A DNA stretch of 30,330 bases, taken from Candidatus Omnitrophota bacterium. Lineage in GTDB: Bacteria > Omnitrophota > Gorgyraeia > Aquiviventales > Aquiviventaceae. The DNA lies in assembly GCA_016180605.1 (NCBI GenBank), contig JACPAW010000141.1, positions 1-30,330 of the forward strand, written 5' to 3'. The position numbers and the translations under genes are program-made. Every line of letters begins with the position of its first letter. The stretch's first letter is position 1. The notes below the pieces were generated by a model that worked only from the letters and a program-made list of their open reading frames with translations, did no database searches and had not been told where the DNA came from. Below are positions 9,001 to 16,660 of this stretch, piece after piece.

Positions 9001-9453
9001 CACGACATGATCGGATGGTTTAATCGTAAGCGTTTGACAACCCTGACCGGGTGTCAGAATCGGCGTATTGGCATTATAGGCGCTGACATTCGTATCGTTC
9101 TCTCGGCCAAACTGCAAACCGACGAGACCACCTGCTCCACGAATCTGGAACCGAACCGCTGTGATTTGCGAAGCGGGTACCGGATTGTTCCAGTGCAGAC
9201 GCATCGCCCCCCAATTGCGGGGCTGGCCGCTGAAGGAATACTGCCCGGAACAGGGGTTCTGCGGGTCTTGCTCGTTGAAGGTGTTCTTCGTGCAGGTGCT
9301 ACTGCTTGTGTCGCACGACCAGTTTTCCCAAGCAGGGTTCAGACGGTCATCGTAAACGGTGATATCGGCTAAACAATGAGGAGTCGCCCAACCTAAGAGA
9401 GCTGCCCCGATTAGAACCTTAAGTCCTGCACGATGTCCCCCGCTGCTTCTCAT
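6019..9453 (-). CDS. giant secreted RCC1-repeat / PA14 / chitobiase-C-like protein
   Basis: About 1144 residues from the ATG at 9453, which has GGAGG five bases upstream (a TTG at 9474 is the alternative). A signal peptide (to about CLADI) is followed by a jelly-roll-like N-terminal region (~35-185). Next come seven RCC1 blades (~195-570; VWTWGHNGYGQLGNG and variants), a chitobiase C-terminal-type Ig-like domain (~590-655; IRYTIDGTAPS), a PA14 domain (~670-815; GLLGRYFSN, FWLNGQLLMD), a second chitobiase-C-like domain (~825-900; IIRYTVSTDGSIPPDPT) and a ~240-residue unassigned C-terminus. PA14 and the Ig-like domains suggest carbohydrate binding at the cell surface or outside the cell. No catalytic domain is seen. 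It lies upstream of the riboswitch and is not controlled by it; it has its own promoter. Confidence 0.85.
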   Translation of the reverse strand: MRSSGGHRAGLKVLIGAALLGWATPHCLADITVYDDRLNPAWENWSCDTSSSTCTKNTFNEQDPQNPCSGQYSFSGQPRNWGAMRLHWNNPVPASQITAVRFQIRGAGGLVGLQFGRENDTNVSAYNANTPILTPGQGCQTLTIKPSDHVVFSDSERLTDLYFKAWTSGSLPGPFYVDTVELLGPPADVIFPEEWVVQVAAGGDHFLALTHLGRVWTWGHNGYGQLGNGSPAHPSILFRSKPVMVSGLNGVKQVAGGGAHSLAVKQDGTVWAWGSNRYGQLGDNSTTDRREPVPVAGLNNVSLVAAGTTHSLAIKTDGTVWTWGHNRSGQLGNGTMTDSAIPVLIVGFSGVKALAAGDDFSVALKTDGTVWTWGDNSYGQLGMGGISFSAVPVRVNSLQNIRSIAAGAYHVLASDGGVWAWGRNTSAQLGDGTRVTARSTPVRVIGSSPYVSYSLISAGRSHSLAWNSAGGGLLGWGDKTFGQVGAGQVGTAPWDPILRPTFIPGIPWIFQLVSSSTGVLAMSSLYDVRTWGANLYGLLGNGTVDENLARNPTLLMHPPSIVSVDLVQLRSGRMGQPIAAPPPGSFDGPISVHLTRATGPQAMIRYTIDGTAPSATVGQAYTGPILLDQLGTWVLKAVAVSLNGAVVSPVMTVQYTITNNPSPMGDGLLGRYFSNEELTERPGQPSTQRIDPTIDFVWGEGRPDPLIPEEHFSVRWTGWLSPQHSEPYTFWAAAGHGIRFWLNGQLLMDLWPYTNNDPLYAMANLQAGVKYPITVEFHNIDWGGNIFLHWKSPSTPQSPIPQRYLFSGITPALANAPAFNPPAGQYQGPLTIRVDTPTEGAIIRYTVSTDGSIPPDPTGSSPVLVPGGVVPGLGNFTNGRVRIKARAEVGKWIVSNTVSADYGIRPYADASRLFSYGYQVFALGKVLDETGRSSFQGNPISLGYGWKTPDGGFEPDLSQPSQTVLFGTHDFGHPAILNESDFVIVLNGPNQSGSYTVNLGKGWIRFRSGFFDFVFDPTQPSQQGWFGVNNFPDGGWTLNPWYLIARVGTAPVRTPTDGRDIALGFGWLKLLPNCGANPGCLTFVPDSNRQPAASVYRGNFQFGVQGFPWNDPNALSYRASDVPPANPVGVGRIRTRGGQMEVIP
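8185..8815 (+). repeat. tandem ~150-bp coding repeats (RCC1 blades)
   Basis: The plus strand repeats variants of CCCCACGTCCATACCGT at about 8189, 8336, 8485, 8634 and 8798, a period near 150 bp. This is DNA-level similarity of consecutive RCC1 blades, implying recent internal duplication or gene conversion. Confidence 0.75.
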
Positions 9454-9490
9454 CGTCCCCTCCAGGTTGGCCAAACGGCTAGTTATGTCT

Positions 9491-9519
9491 ATTCTTCAAT
9501 AATATTGATAAAATGTCAA
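9491..9519 (-). promoter_or_regulatory. promoter of the RCC1/PA14 gene
   Basis: Minus-strand TTGACA (9514-9519), a 17-bp spacer and AAGAAT (9491-9496, four of six consensus bases). It lies about 40 bp before the ATG at 9453, with GGAGGGG between. This is the only strong -35 in the 9454-9571 gap. Confidence 0.5.
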
Positions 9520-9571
9520 GTAACAAACGGCGAAGGAACGAAGGAGCTAGTGGCCAGAGAGTGAGGAGCTT

Positions 9572-11206
9572 TTATGCAACGACGTCAGACGTCGGAGCGG
9601 AAGAAGCAGGCAGGATCACCCGTACGGAAGTGCCGATGCCAAACCGGCTGGCGATGTGAATGGCACCCCCATGATTCTGAACGATGTTATGGGCGATGGC
9701 CAATCCAAGACCGGTGCCGTATTCCTTTCTACTGAAGAAAGGATCGAAAATGTGCGCCAGATCTTCTTCGCGAATTCCAATACCGGTGTCCGAAATCTGC
9801 AGGTGTACTTTTCCTTCACTATCCGCCCCCCAAACGGACAGGCTCAGCGTTCCGCCTTCCGGCATCGCTTGAACCGCATTCATCAATAAATTAATGACCA
9901 CTTGCTTCATCTGGGAGGGATCGACAAAAACGGAAGGAGTATCCTCGTAGTGCCGGGCGATCTTGATTTTTCTATCGGCGCATATCCTGGCAAGCAAATG
10001 AACAATCTCCTCGATGAGCATCTTGAGGGAAACCGATTTGGGTTGCAGAGGATGCGGTTTGGCAAAGTCAAGCAACTGCTTGAGGATGTCATTGACTCTT
10101 TCCACTTCGGTAATCACCACGTCCCGAAATTCATGTCGGAATTCCGGCTCGTCATACCGGCTGGGAAGATATTCGGCGAAGATGCGGATTGCGGTCAGCG
10201 GGTTCTTGATCTCATGCGCCATGCCGGCAGCCAACGTGGCCACGGCTTTCATGCGTTCCGCATGAATCAGCTCGTGCCGCATGGTCATGTTTTCCGTGGA
10301 GAGTTCGGCAATGCTCTTGCCGAAGACCGTACGATCGATGAAACGGCTCAATCCATTTCGCAGCGGGTTGAATAAAACGGCCACAGTCAAGCCAGCAAAC
10401 AGCGAACCCACCAAAGAGCTGTAGCCGATAAGCCGCGCCAAAAGCTTTTCCGAGATAATGATAAACGCACCATAGGTTACCGTCAAAAACAGGGTCAGCA
10501 ATGCGTAAAGGGCCGTCTTCCGGATGATCCAATTCAGGCCCAGTATGTCATGCTTCAAAATCAGGTAAGAAGACGTGACCAGGTAAAAGGTCACGCCCAA
10601 ATTCGCCCCCAGCATTGAGGGAAATGCATCCTGAAAGAGAAGCCAGTTGCTCCAGGCCGCCGGCCAGCCAATCCATCCCACCATGAGGAAATACCGAATG
10701 CGCGTTTTCAGCGGCTCCCCTACCCTCTTTATCCGGCTAGCGGCAAAACGAAGAGTCACGATCACGTAATAGACTTCAATCGCGATAAAAACAAGGAGCC
10801 AGACTGTTCCATGCGGATAGAGCGGCAGTGGCGGCTTAGGACGCGGCGTTTCCAGAAATACCTGGTTGGCATTGAGCACGACCAGCAGCGCGCTGAGGAT
10901 ATAGCCAACCACCAAGTGCTTGCGATAAGCATCCCTGCTGTTGAAAAACACCAATGCGAAATGCAGCATGACCGTAGGCACAAAACAAGCAGGATAAAGC
11001 AGAAATTGAACCCACCATAGAACGGCCTCCGCCTGCGTCTGGTGAATGGCAATAAGGGAAGCAGCCGCCCACCAGGAAACAAACAACAAGAGAAATGCAT
11101 AAGCCAGGTGGATCGGATTGCGGGTTCTGCGGGCGAGGATGACAAACGCCAGAATGAACGCAAAGAGCGCGTTGACTAGAAATGTCGCTGCGTATAAGGT
11201 AGGCAT
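9572..11206 (-). CDS. membrane sensor histidine kinase
   Basis: 544 residues. Residues 1-280 form about eight hydrophobic segments, a polytopic sensor region resembling 7TM-type kinase N-termini. The catalytic half is complete: H-box GMAHEIKNPLTAIR with phospho-acceptor His331, N-box QVVINLLMNAVQAM, G1 DTGIGI, F-box IFDPFFSRK and G2 GTGLGLAIAHNIV. The ligand is unknown. It is transcribed divergently from the XRE-cupin and receiver genes across a 57-bp gap, so the receiver at 11829 is the likely partner. No clear Shine-Dalgarno sequence precedes the ATG at 11206. It ends 118 bases upstream of the RCC1 gene's ATG on the same strand. Confidence 0.93.
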   Translation of the reverse strand: MPTLYAATFLVNALFAFILAFVILARRTRNPIHLAYAFLLLFVSWWAAASLIAIHQTQAEAVLWWVQFLLYPACFVPTVMLHFALVFFNSRDAYRKHLVVGYILSALLVVLNANQVFLETPRPKPPLPLYPHGTVWLLVFIAIEVYYVIVTLRFAASRIKRVGEPLKTRIRYFLMVGWIGWPAAWSNWLLFQDAFPSMLGANLGVTFYLVTSSYLILKHDILGLNWIIRKTALYALLTLFLTVTYGAFIIISEKLLARLIGYSSLVGSLFAGLTVAVLFNPLRNGLSRFIDRTVFGKSIAELSTENMTMRHELIHAERMKAVATLAAGMAHEIKNPLTAIRIFAEYLPSRYDEPEFRHEFRDVVITEVERVNDILKQLLDFAKPHPLQPKSVSLKMLIEEIVHLLARICADRKIKIARHYEDTPSVFVDPSQMKQVVINLLMNAVQAMPEGGTLSLSVWGADSEGKVHLQISDTGIGIREEDLAHIFDPFFSRKEYGTGLGLAIAHNIVQNHGGAIHIASRFGIGTSVRVILPASSAPTSDVVA

Positions 11207-11214
11207 GAGTGAAG

Positions 11215-11243
11215 TTGATCTTTTATCATTATATCGCTACACT
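11215..11243 (+). promoter_or_regulatory. promoter of the XRE-cupin/receiver operon
   Basis: TTGATC (11215-11220), a 17-bp spacer and TACACT (11238-11243) on the plus strand. A perfect minus-strand TATAAT (11228-11233) for the histidine kinase lies inside the spacer, so the two promoters overlap and could be controlled together by one regulator bound here. Confidence 0.5.
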
Positions 11244-11263
11244 AAAAATACAGGTGGGTGAAT

Positions 11264-11818
11264 ATGAAAGGTTTGGGGGAACGCATTCGGATGCTTCGCA
11301 AGAGCCGTGGGCTTACTTTGGCTGCGGTTTCCAAAAAAACGGATATTGACCAAGCAACGCTTAGCCGGATTGAAAACGGCCAAATGACTGGGACATTACA
11401 GTCTCATGCGAAAATAGCCGACGTACTTAGCATCCGGCTGCCGGAGCTTTACGAAAACCTCACAGCCAACAACTCCGAGGGCACGACCAGAGCAAAACAT
11501 ACCGATACGTTCCTTCACGCTAAAGGCACTGTTTCCGAACTTTTGGCCGGTACGAGTCACTTAATGCACACCCGCTTGATGCCCGTGCGGCTGCGCATCA
11601 GGCCGCAGGGCCGGACGGCGACCGAGGAGTATCCAAAACCAGCCGAGCGCTTTATCTACGTATTGAAGGGAACGCTGGAAGTTCGCCTTGGCAAAGGGTC
11701 GCGGACGCTTAAGATGGGTGAAAGCTGGCTGTTTAGCGCTTCCATCCCGCATCACTTCAAAAACCGGTGGGACAAAGAAACATGGGTTTTGTCCGTTATG
11801 ACACCGGCATCCTTGTAG
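11264..11818 (+). CDS. XRE-family regulator with C-terminal cupin
   Basis: 184 residues. The ATG at 11264 is chosen over a GTG at 11258 because AGGTGG lies six bases before it. An N-terminal helix-turn-helix of the Cro/CI type (about 4-60; GLTLAAVSKKTDIDQATLSR) is joined to a cupin_2 barrel (about 95-180; FIYVLKGTLEVRLG, IPHHFKNR). This architecture is known from small-molecule responsive repressors such as the PuuR type. The final SIPHHFKN supplies possible cupin metal or ligand residues. The stop overlaps the AGGAGG of the receiver gene, so the two are co-transcribed. Autoregulation through the overlapping promoters is plausible but inferred. Confidence 0.88.
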   Translation: MKGLGERIRMLRKSRGLTLAAVSKKTDIDQATLSRIENGQMTGTLQSHAKIADVLSIRLPELYENLTANNSEGTTRAKHTDTFLHAKGTVSELLAGTSHLMHTRLMPVRLRIRPQGRTATEEYPKPAERFIYVLKGTLEVRLGKGSRTLKMGESWLFSASIPHHFKNRWDKETWVLSVMTPASL

Positions 11819-11828
11819 GAGGTCTTCC

Positions 11829-12221
11829 ATGTCAACGGCACAGACCCACAAGAAATCCACGATTCTGATCTGCGATGATGAGGAAGGGGTGAGACGTTCC
11901 TTTAAGCTGATTCTATCCCCAACGTACGATGTGTGCCTGGCCAAGAGCGGACTTGAAGCGCTACGGATGCTTAAAGACAGCGCACCCCTGGCTGTCTTTC
12001 TGGACATTCGGATGCCGAAACGTCACGGACTCGATATCCTTCAACGAATTCGCAAGCTTAAACCTTCCGTCCCCGTCATCATCGTTTCGGGTTATCAGAG
12101 TGTGGATCTGGCCAACGAGGCATTCAAGTGTGGGGCTGTCGACTACATTCCCAAGCCGTTTTCGTCCAAACAGATCCTGAACGTGCTGGAAAAATTGTCG
12201 TCCGGTTCCGGCAAAATTTAG
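11829..12221 (+). CDS. stand-alone response-regulator receiver domain (CheY-like)
   Basis: 130 residues, a single receiver domain and nothing more. The acidic pocket DDEE (Asp16, Asp17), phospho-acceptor Asp59 in FLDIRMPKRHG, Ser87 in IVSGYQ and Lys109 in YIPKPF are all present, so it should be phosphorylatable. With no output domain it must act through a partner. The divergent histidine kinase is the likely phosphodonor, and the cupin regulator encoded 10 bases upstream is a possible partner. It converges with the protease gene, with only 11 bases between stops and no visible terminator. Confidence 0.9.
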   Translation: MSTAQTHKKSTILICDDEEGVRRSFKLILSPTYDVCLAKSGLEALRMLKDSAPLAVFLDIRMPKRHGLDILQRIRKLKPSVPVIIVSGYQSVDLANEAFKCGAVDYIPKPFSSKQILNVLEKLSSGSGKI

Positions 12222-12232
12222 GTGTCATTTCT

Positions 12233-13195
12233 TTACTCCTTGGCGTAGGCGCCGAGGAACTCTCGGATGTGCTTGGAATGGATGGCGAAGTTAAGTCCCT
12301 GCCCCCCGGCCATCGCAGTCGCTAGAGCCACCATCTCCGAATCCCTATTGAGGAGTGGGCCTCCACTGCTTCCGGGATTGATCGCAGCGTCTGTTTGGAC
12401 AATCGTAAAACCCGCAAGCTTTCTTGGACTTAAATGCTCACAGGCCGGGATATTGATTTCCCCTAAATTAAGATCAGCCATGGACCGTACGGCACTGACG
12501 ACACCCCCTGAGATCGAAACGGTAAGACCCCCGGGGTTGCCAATGGCCACGACCTCGATGCCAGGATGCACCGTCTCTTCCTTGGCAAGGCCCAGGTAAT
12601 GAGGGGTGGGGGTGGGAACACGTACTAAGGCAAGATCATAACACGGATTTGTCTTAAGAACCCGCGCGGTAAAAGCACGGGAATGTTCCGGATTGATTTT
12701 TCCTGAGCTATCCGGCAGCAGAACCCGAATTTCGCGCGCGGATCCGACGACATGGTGATTGGTCACGATCAGGCCTTTGCGGCTGACTACCGCACCGCTT
12801 CCTAAACCGAACCCGCCATCATCCTGTTGAATCCCGATGAACGCCACCGCCTGAACGGCCTCGGCCAGAGTATGAGCCATGCCCTCTGCTTTTTGGGCTG
12901 CATGCCCTGCGGCGGCAGCTGGCTTTTTTTCCGAGGAAGAAGGCGTGGACTTATCCTTGGAAGGTACCCGCACAGGCACCGGTGGAGTTTCGTCGACTTC
13001 AATAGAGACGATTTCTTCCGGAGTGAAACTCACCATGCCGCCCTCCATCTGGACCACGACTTCTTGGGCAGAGCGGCGGACCACACGACCAAGCAAATGC
13101 GTGCCGTCCCTGAATCGGATCGTATCCGCAAATGAAAAAGACACGGCTGTGAAAATCAATGGGATCGAAAGATAGAATCGACTGGAAAGCTTCAA
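12233..13195 (-). CDS. exported HtrA/DegP-like trypsin-fold serine protease without PDZ domain
   Basis: 320 residues with a signal peptide (cleavage near SFADT). Residues 25-68 form a small beta domain (IRFRDGTHLLGRVV, then FTPEEIVSIE) seen in other exported proteins, then a low-complexity linker. The S1C protease domain keeps the whole triad: His148 in VTNHHVV, Asp187 in CYDLALV and Ser277 in NPGSSGGPLLN. No PDZ domain follows, so it is shorter than DegP/DegS. The TTG start overlaps the TGA of the receiver-GspE gene (shared TTGA), with CGGAG upstream. This implies translational coupling and perhaps a periplasmic role in the same pilus/secretion process. Confidence 0.88.
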   Translation of the reverse strand: MKLSSRFYLSIPLIFTAVSFSFADTIRFRDGTHLLGRVVRRSAQEVVVQMEGGMVSFTPEEIVSIEVDETPPVPVRVPSKDKSTPSSSEKKPAAAAGHAAQKAEGMAHTLAEAVQAVAFIGIQQDDGGFGLGSGAVVSRKGLIVTNHHVVGSAREIRVLLPDSSGKINPEHSRAFTARVLKTNPCYDLALVRVPTPTPHYLGLAKEETVHPGIEVVAIGNPGGLTVSISGGVVSAVRSMADLNLGEINIPACEHLSPRKLAGFTIVQTDAAINPGSSGGPLLNRDSEMVALATAMAGGQGLNFAIHSKHIREFLGAYAKE

Positions 13196-15045
13196 CGCAA
13201 CTCCGGGGGGACAACGCGGATTAATTCTTCCAAACTCGTTTCTCCTTTACCCACCAGCTGCCAGCCCGACTGCCATAAGGTAAGCATCCCGCGGGATACG
13301 GCCGACTGCCGAATTTGAGTACTGGCGGTGTGTTTCAAAATCAGAGAACGAATGTGGTGATCCATGACCAAAAGCTCAAACACTCCGGCACGGCCGTGAT
13401 AGCCGGTGGCTTGGCATTTCCGGCAGCCGCGCGCATGCCCCAGTGGCACGGTCGCCATGGAAGCAGGAACGGAGAGGCCCATCTGGGTCAATGTCACCGG
13501 ATCCACCGAAGAGAGGGTGCGACATTCTTCGCATAGCTGCCGCATCAAGCGCTGGGAAAGGATTCCAATCAGTGTCGAGCAAAGAAGAAACGGCTCAATC
13601 CCTAAGTCCATCAGGCGCGTAATACCGCTTGCCGCATCATTGGTGTGCAATGTGGAAAGCACCAAATGACCCGTCAATGCCGCTCGCACAGCCAGATTGG
13701 CTGTCTCTTGATCGCGGATTTCGCCGACCATGACGATATCCGGATCGTGGCGAAGAACCGAGCGCAAGCCTGTGGCAAACGTCAGCCCGGTCTTGGAATG
13801 CACTTGGATCTGGGTTAAACCCGAAAGCTCATGTTCCACCGGATCCTCAATGGTGACAATATTCACGCGCCCGGTGTTCAGTTGTGTCAAAAAGGCATAA
13901 AGGCTCGTGGTTTTTCCGGAGCCGGTTGGCCCGGTGACGAGCAACAATCCTGTCGGCTTGTTCAGAAGCGTCAACAGACGTTCCTGTTGATCCGGTGTAA
14001 ATCCAAGCTGCGCGATTTGGAACATCCGTGCCGGTTCCAACAAGCGTATGGCCAAGCTTTCTCCCCGCGGCGTCGGAAGAACGGAGACGCGAAGATCCAG
14101 CTTGATGCCAGAGCGCTCAAAAAGAATTCTCCCATCTTGCGGCAATCGGTGTTCGGCAATATCGAGGTTGGCCATCACTTTAATGCGGGAGATGACACTG
14201 GCATAAAGCTCTCGAAACTGCGGTGCGGCGGGCACGGCATACAGGATGCCGTCGATCCGCTCCCGAATCCAGGGCCCCTCAGGTCCCACACCCAAATGAA
14301 GATCCGTTGCGCGATTCGTGTAGGCATGGTGGACCATTTGGTTGACCAGCCAGACGATCCCCTCTGATTCTTCTTGGACATCGCCGCTTGCTAGCTTTAT
14401 GGCAGAGGAGGGCTTGGAATGACGCACCCGGTGGGTGACTTCCGCCCCCATCCCGTAGCTTTGGCGTATGGAATCGGAAAGCTTGCCACCGATGACGGCA
14501 ACCGGCAGAAAATCGCAGCCCAAGATCACTTTCAGTTCATCCAAACGCTGTACGTCTAGGGGATCCGCCATTGCCAAGTGCAGGATGCCTTCATGCAGGG
14601 CAAGTGGAATGACTTGATAGCGCTGTGCCACCGATGCGGGGACACGCTGCAATAATTCCGGGTCGATGACCGCGTTCGTTAAATCCACTGTTTTCAGACC
14701 CATCGCGGCATAGAAGCATTGGGCGAAATCGAAGGGCTTCGTGAGATATTCGTCAGCACCCCGCTCGAAGGCCTCTCCCATCGTCTGGCTGTCGTTGAGG
14801 GCGCTGATGACAATGATCCGGGGCCGCTGTTGCAGGAGACTTAGATGGCTCAGTACTTCAAGCCCCGAACCATCGGGAAGCCGTAAATCAAGAAATACGA
14901 TTCCTACTTCGTTGTCGCGCAAATACTCCAGTGCCGCTTTGACCGTGGCCGTTATGACCACATGAAGCCCTTTGTCCTCCAGAAACGCTTTAAGCGCTTC
15001 TGACAATTTAACCTGGTCCTCTACCACCAAAACCACTTTCTCCAT
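13192..15045 (-). CDS. GspE/PilB-type secretion ATPase with N-terminal receiver domain
   Basis: 617 residues. Residues 1-115 are a complete receiver (Glu9/Asp10, Asp53 in FLDLRLPDG, Lys103 in YLTKPF). Residues ~126-200 match the second half of the GspE/MshE N-terminal domain. The ATPase follows: Walker A GPTGSGKT (372-379), Walker B DPDIVMVGEIRD (434-445), the His box LSTLHTNDA, and the C-loop Zn tetracysteine C505xxC508...C541xxC544. It should drive assembly of a type IV pilus or type II secretion pseudopilus from the cytoplasm. The usual RLGxxL c-di-GMP motifs at the extreme N-terminus are absent, with the receiver in their place. AGGTG precedes the ATG; the HtrA-like gene is coupled downstream. 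Confidence 0.92.
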   Translation of the reverse strand: MEKVVLVVEDQVKLSEALKAFLEDKGLHVVITATVKAALEYLRDNEVGIVFLDLRLPDGSGLEVLSHLSLLQQRPRIIVISALNDSQTMGEAFERGADEYLTKPFDFAQCFYAAMGLKTVDLTNAVIDPELLQRVPASVAQRYQVIPLALHEGILHLAMADPLDVQRLDELKVILGCDFLPVAVIGGKLSDSIRQSYGMGAEVTHRVRHSKPSSAIKLASGDVQEESEGIVWLVNQMVHHAYTNRATDLHLGVGPEGPWIRERIDGILYAVPAAPQFRELYASVISRIKVMANLDIAEHRLPQDGRILFERSGIKLDLRVSVLPTPRGESLAIRLLEPARMFQIAQLGFTPDQQERLLTLLNKPTGLLLVTGPTGSGKTTSLYAFLTQLNTGRVNIVTIEDPVEHELSGLTQIQVHSKTGLTFATGLRSVLRHDPDIVMVGEIRDQETANLAVRAALTGHLVLSTLHTNDAASGITRLMDLGIEPFLLCSTLIGILSQRLMRQLCEECRTLSSVDPVTLTQMGLSVPASMATVPLGHARGCRKCQATGYHGRAGVFELLVMDHHIRSLILKHTASTQIRQSAVSRGMLTLWQSGWQLVGKGETSLEELIRVVPPELR

Positions 15046-15176
15046 ATCTCACCTAAAGTATATTAAGGAATCATCACGTATAATAGATTAACTCAAGTAT
15101 ATCTGATCCTGGTAAGAGCTGAGAATCCCTTGCAGGAAGAAAAAATAGCGGCATCACAATCCCAGGGAGGAAGCCA

Positions 15177-15710
15177 ATGGCACCGGAAGCAGAACCACTG
15201 AAAGTCCAAGGATCTCTGAGTCCTCCCTGCCGCTATCCTGTTTTGGCGGCATTGCTCTCTGCCATCTTCCCAGGGCTTGGCCAATGGTATAACGGAGAGC
15301 GCATCAAGGCATTCGCAATCGGCTGCATGTCGATCGGCACTTATGTGGGAATTCTGCTGGCGATCATTGGCCCTAAAGCATCCCACTCATTGCTGACCCT
15401 AGTGCTCTTGGGTATCGTGTACTTGGCCATTTGGATCCCAGCGGTCATGGATGCGTACCAGCGGGCCGCCGGGGTAGCCACAACGGTTTTCTCTAGCACT
15501 TCCTACTGGTATGTCATCGTCATGCTGCTGACCGTAGGCCCTATGGCCTTGCCGCTTTTGTGGCAGAGCCATCGGTTCTCAAAAGCAGCCAAGATTAGCT
15601 ACAGCCTGATCGTCATCGTCGTTGCTTTATGCACCATCGGGCTGATTGTCGTCTTGGCCCCTATCTTGGAGCAGTTCCAAGAAATCATGCCGCAGCTTTA
15701 TTCGCCTTAG
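15177..15710 (+). CDS. small polytopic membrane protein of unknown function
   Basis: 177 residues with four to five predicted transmembrane helices (about 22-45, 46-64, 73-92, 110-130 and 140-165). LSAIFPGLGQWYNGE at the start of the first helix is a recurrent motif of small TM2-like membrane proteins, but no function follows from it. The ATG has GGGAGG six bases upstream. It is followed after eight bases by an M48 protease gene and is probably co-transcribed with it. A TATAAT at 15079-15084 lies in the upstream gap but lacks a convincing -35. Confidence 0.7.
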   Translation: MAPEAEPLKVQGSLSPPCRYPVLAALLSAIFPGLGQWYNGERIKAFAIGCMSIGTYVGILLAIIGPKASHSLLTLVLLGIVYLAIWIPAVMDAYQRAAGVATTVFSSTSYWYVIVMLLTVGPMALPLLWQSHRFSKAAKISYSLIVIVVALCTIGLIVVLAPILEQFQEIMPQLYSP

Positions 15711-15718
15711 CTTAAGCC

Positions 15719-16510
15719 ATGAATCCTATCTGCCGGAACCTCCTTCTTGCATTTTTATTGCTGCCGGGTGGGTGCGTGCGCAGCAACTTTAACCTGGCCA
15801 CCCAGCGGGAAGAATTCACCCTGACTTCAACGGAAAGAGAAGTGGAGGCGGGTCGTGTAATCGCCCGCCGCGTAGAAGAAGACTTAGGATTAGTAGCCGA
15901 TGAATCCCTGCAGCGGCGCGTGCGCGAAATCGGAGATAAGCTGGCGGCCGTGTGCGATCGAAGGGAGTTAGTTTATTCTTTCGGTGTCGTGAGCGATGAA
16001 GAAGTGAACGCCTTTTCCTTGCCGGGAGGCTACGTGTTCGTCAATGAAGGGCTGGTCAAAAAAGCAAGCTCCGATGATGAACTCGCAGGAGTCATCGCCC
16101 ACGAAATCGCGCACATCACCGCACGCCACGCGGTTAAACGGTATGAAAGCGGCATCGGGATGCAGCTTCTGCAGCTGGCGACTTTGGTAGGACGCCAGTC
16201 AACCGTGGCAAAAGGGTTAAGCGTAGCCGCTCAGGCCGCACAGTTGGCCTATGCCCGGCAGGACGAGCTGGAAGCGGATCGGCTTGCCGTAAAATACTTG
16301 CGCGCAGCAGGTTTCAATGCGGCTGCCATGCTTACTTTTCTGGAAAAACTTCACGGGTTGGATCGGAAAAAACTGCGCTATCTTCCCCGCCACATCGTTC
16401 GTCCCCAGTATGCGCTGACGCACCCCTTCGTTCCGGAGCGAGTCCGCGCCGTAAAAGAAGCTCTTTTCGGCGTTGCGGATTATATCGATTATCTCAATAG
16501 CCCGGACTGA
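15719..16510 (+). CDS. M48-family (BepA/LoiP-like) zinc metalloprotease, likely lipoprotein
   Basis: 263 residues. A short hydrophobic N-terminus ends in LPGGC (Cys19), compatible with a non-standard lipobox. The mature part carries the M48 signature: HEIAH (His128, Glu129, His132) and the third-ligand segment ELEAD (Glu183). It also has the EVNAFSLPGGYVFVNEGL stretch typical of the periplasmic BepA/LoiP/YggG branch. It probably acts in the periplasm on misfolded or stalled outer-membrane proteins. It lacks the TPR extension of BepA. No good binding site precedes the ATG, and translation may be coupled to the gene eight bases upstream. Confidence 0.9.
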   Translation: MNPICRNLLLAFLLLPGGCVRSNFNLATQREEFTLTSTEREVEAGRVIARRVEEDLGLVADESLQRRVREIGDKLAAVCDRRELVYSFGVVSDEEVNAFSLPGGYVFVNEGLVKKASSDDELAGVIAHEIAHITARHAVKRYESGIGMQLLQLATLVGRQSTVAKGLSVAAQAAQLAYARQDELEADRLAVKYLRAAGFNAAAMLTFLEKLHGLDRKKLRYLPRHIVRPQYALTHPFVPERVRAVKEALFGVADYIDYLNSPD

Positions 16511-16544
16511 ATGGCAGCATTACGAAATGTTTGGGACATGCTCG

Positions 16545-16616
16545 CCCCGGCCTCTCGTAAGAGGCGGGCCGGGGGGACAGGAGACGTGGGACATGGAAAA
16601 TCAACAACCTGTCCCC
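16545..16616. repeat. intergenic palindromic repeat between M48 protease and folC
   Basis: Two foldbacks. The first pairs CCCCGGCCTCT (16545-16555) with AGAGG plus CCGGGG (16560-16574, four-base bulge) around a CGTA loop. The second pairs GGGGACAGG (16573-16581) with CCTGTCCCC (16608-16616). The inner GACGTGGGACATGG motif recurs in variant form at 29538-29598. The gap 16511-16660 separates two convergent genes and holds nothing else; the hairpins lack T-runs, so they are not clear terminators. Confidence 0.65.
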
Positions 16617-16660
16617 TGCCCCCACGCACGACGGGCATGCTGAATTCCTCCGCATTAGAC

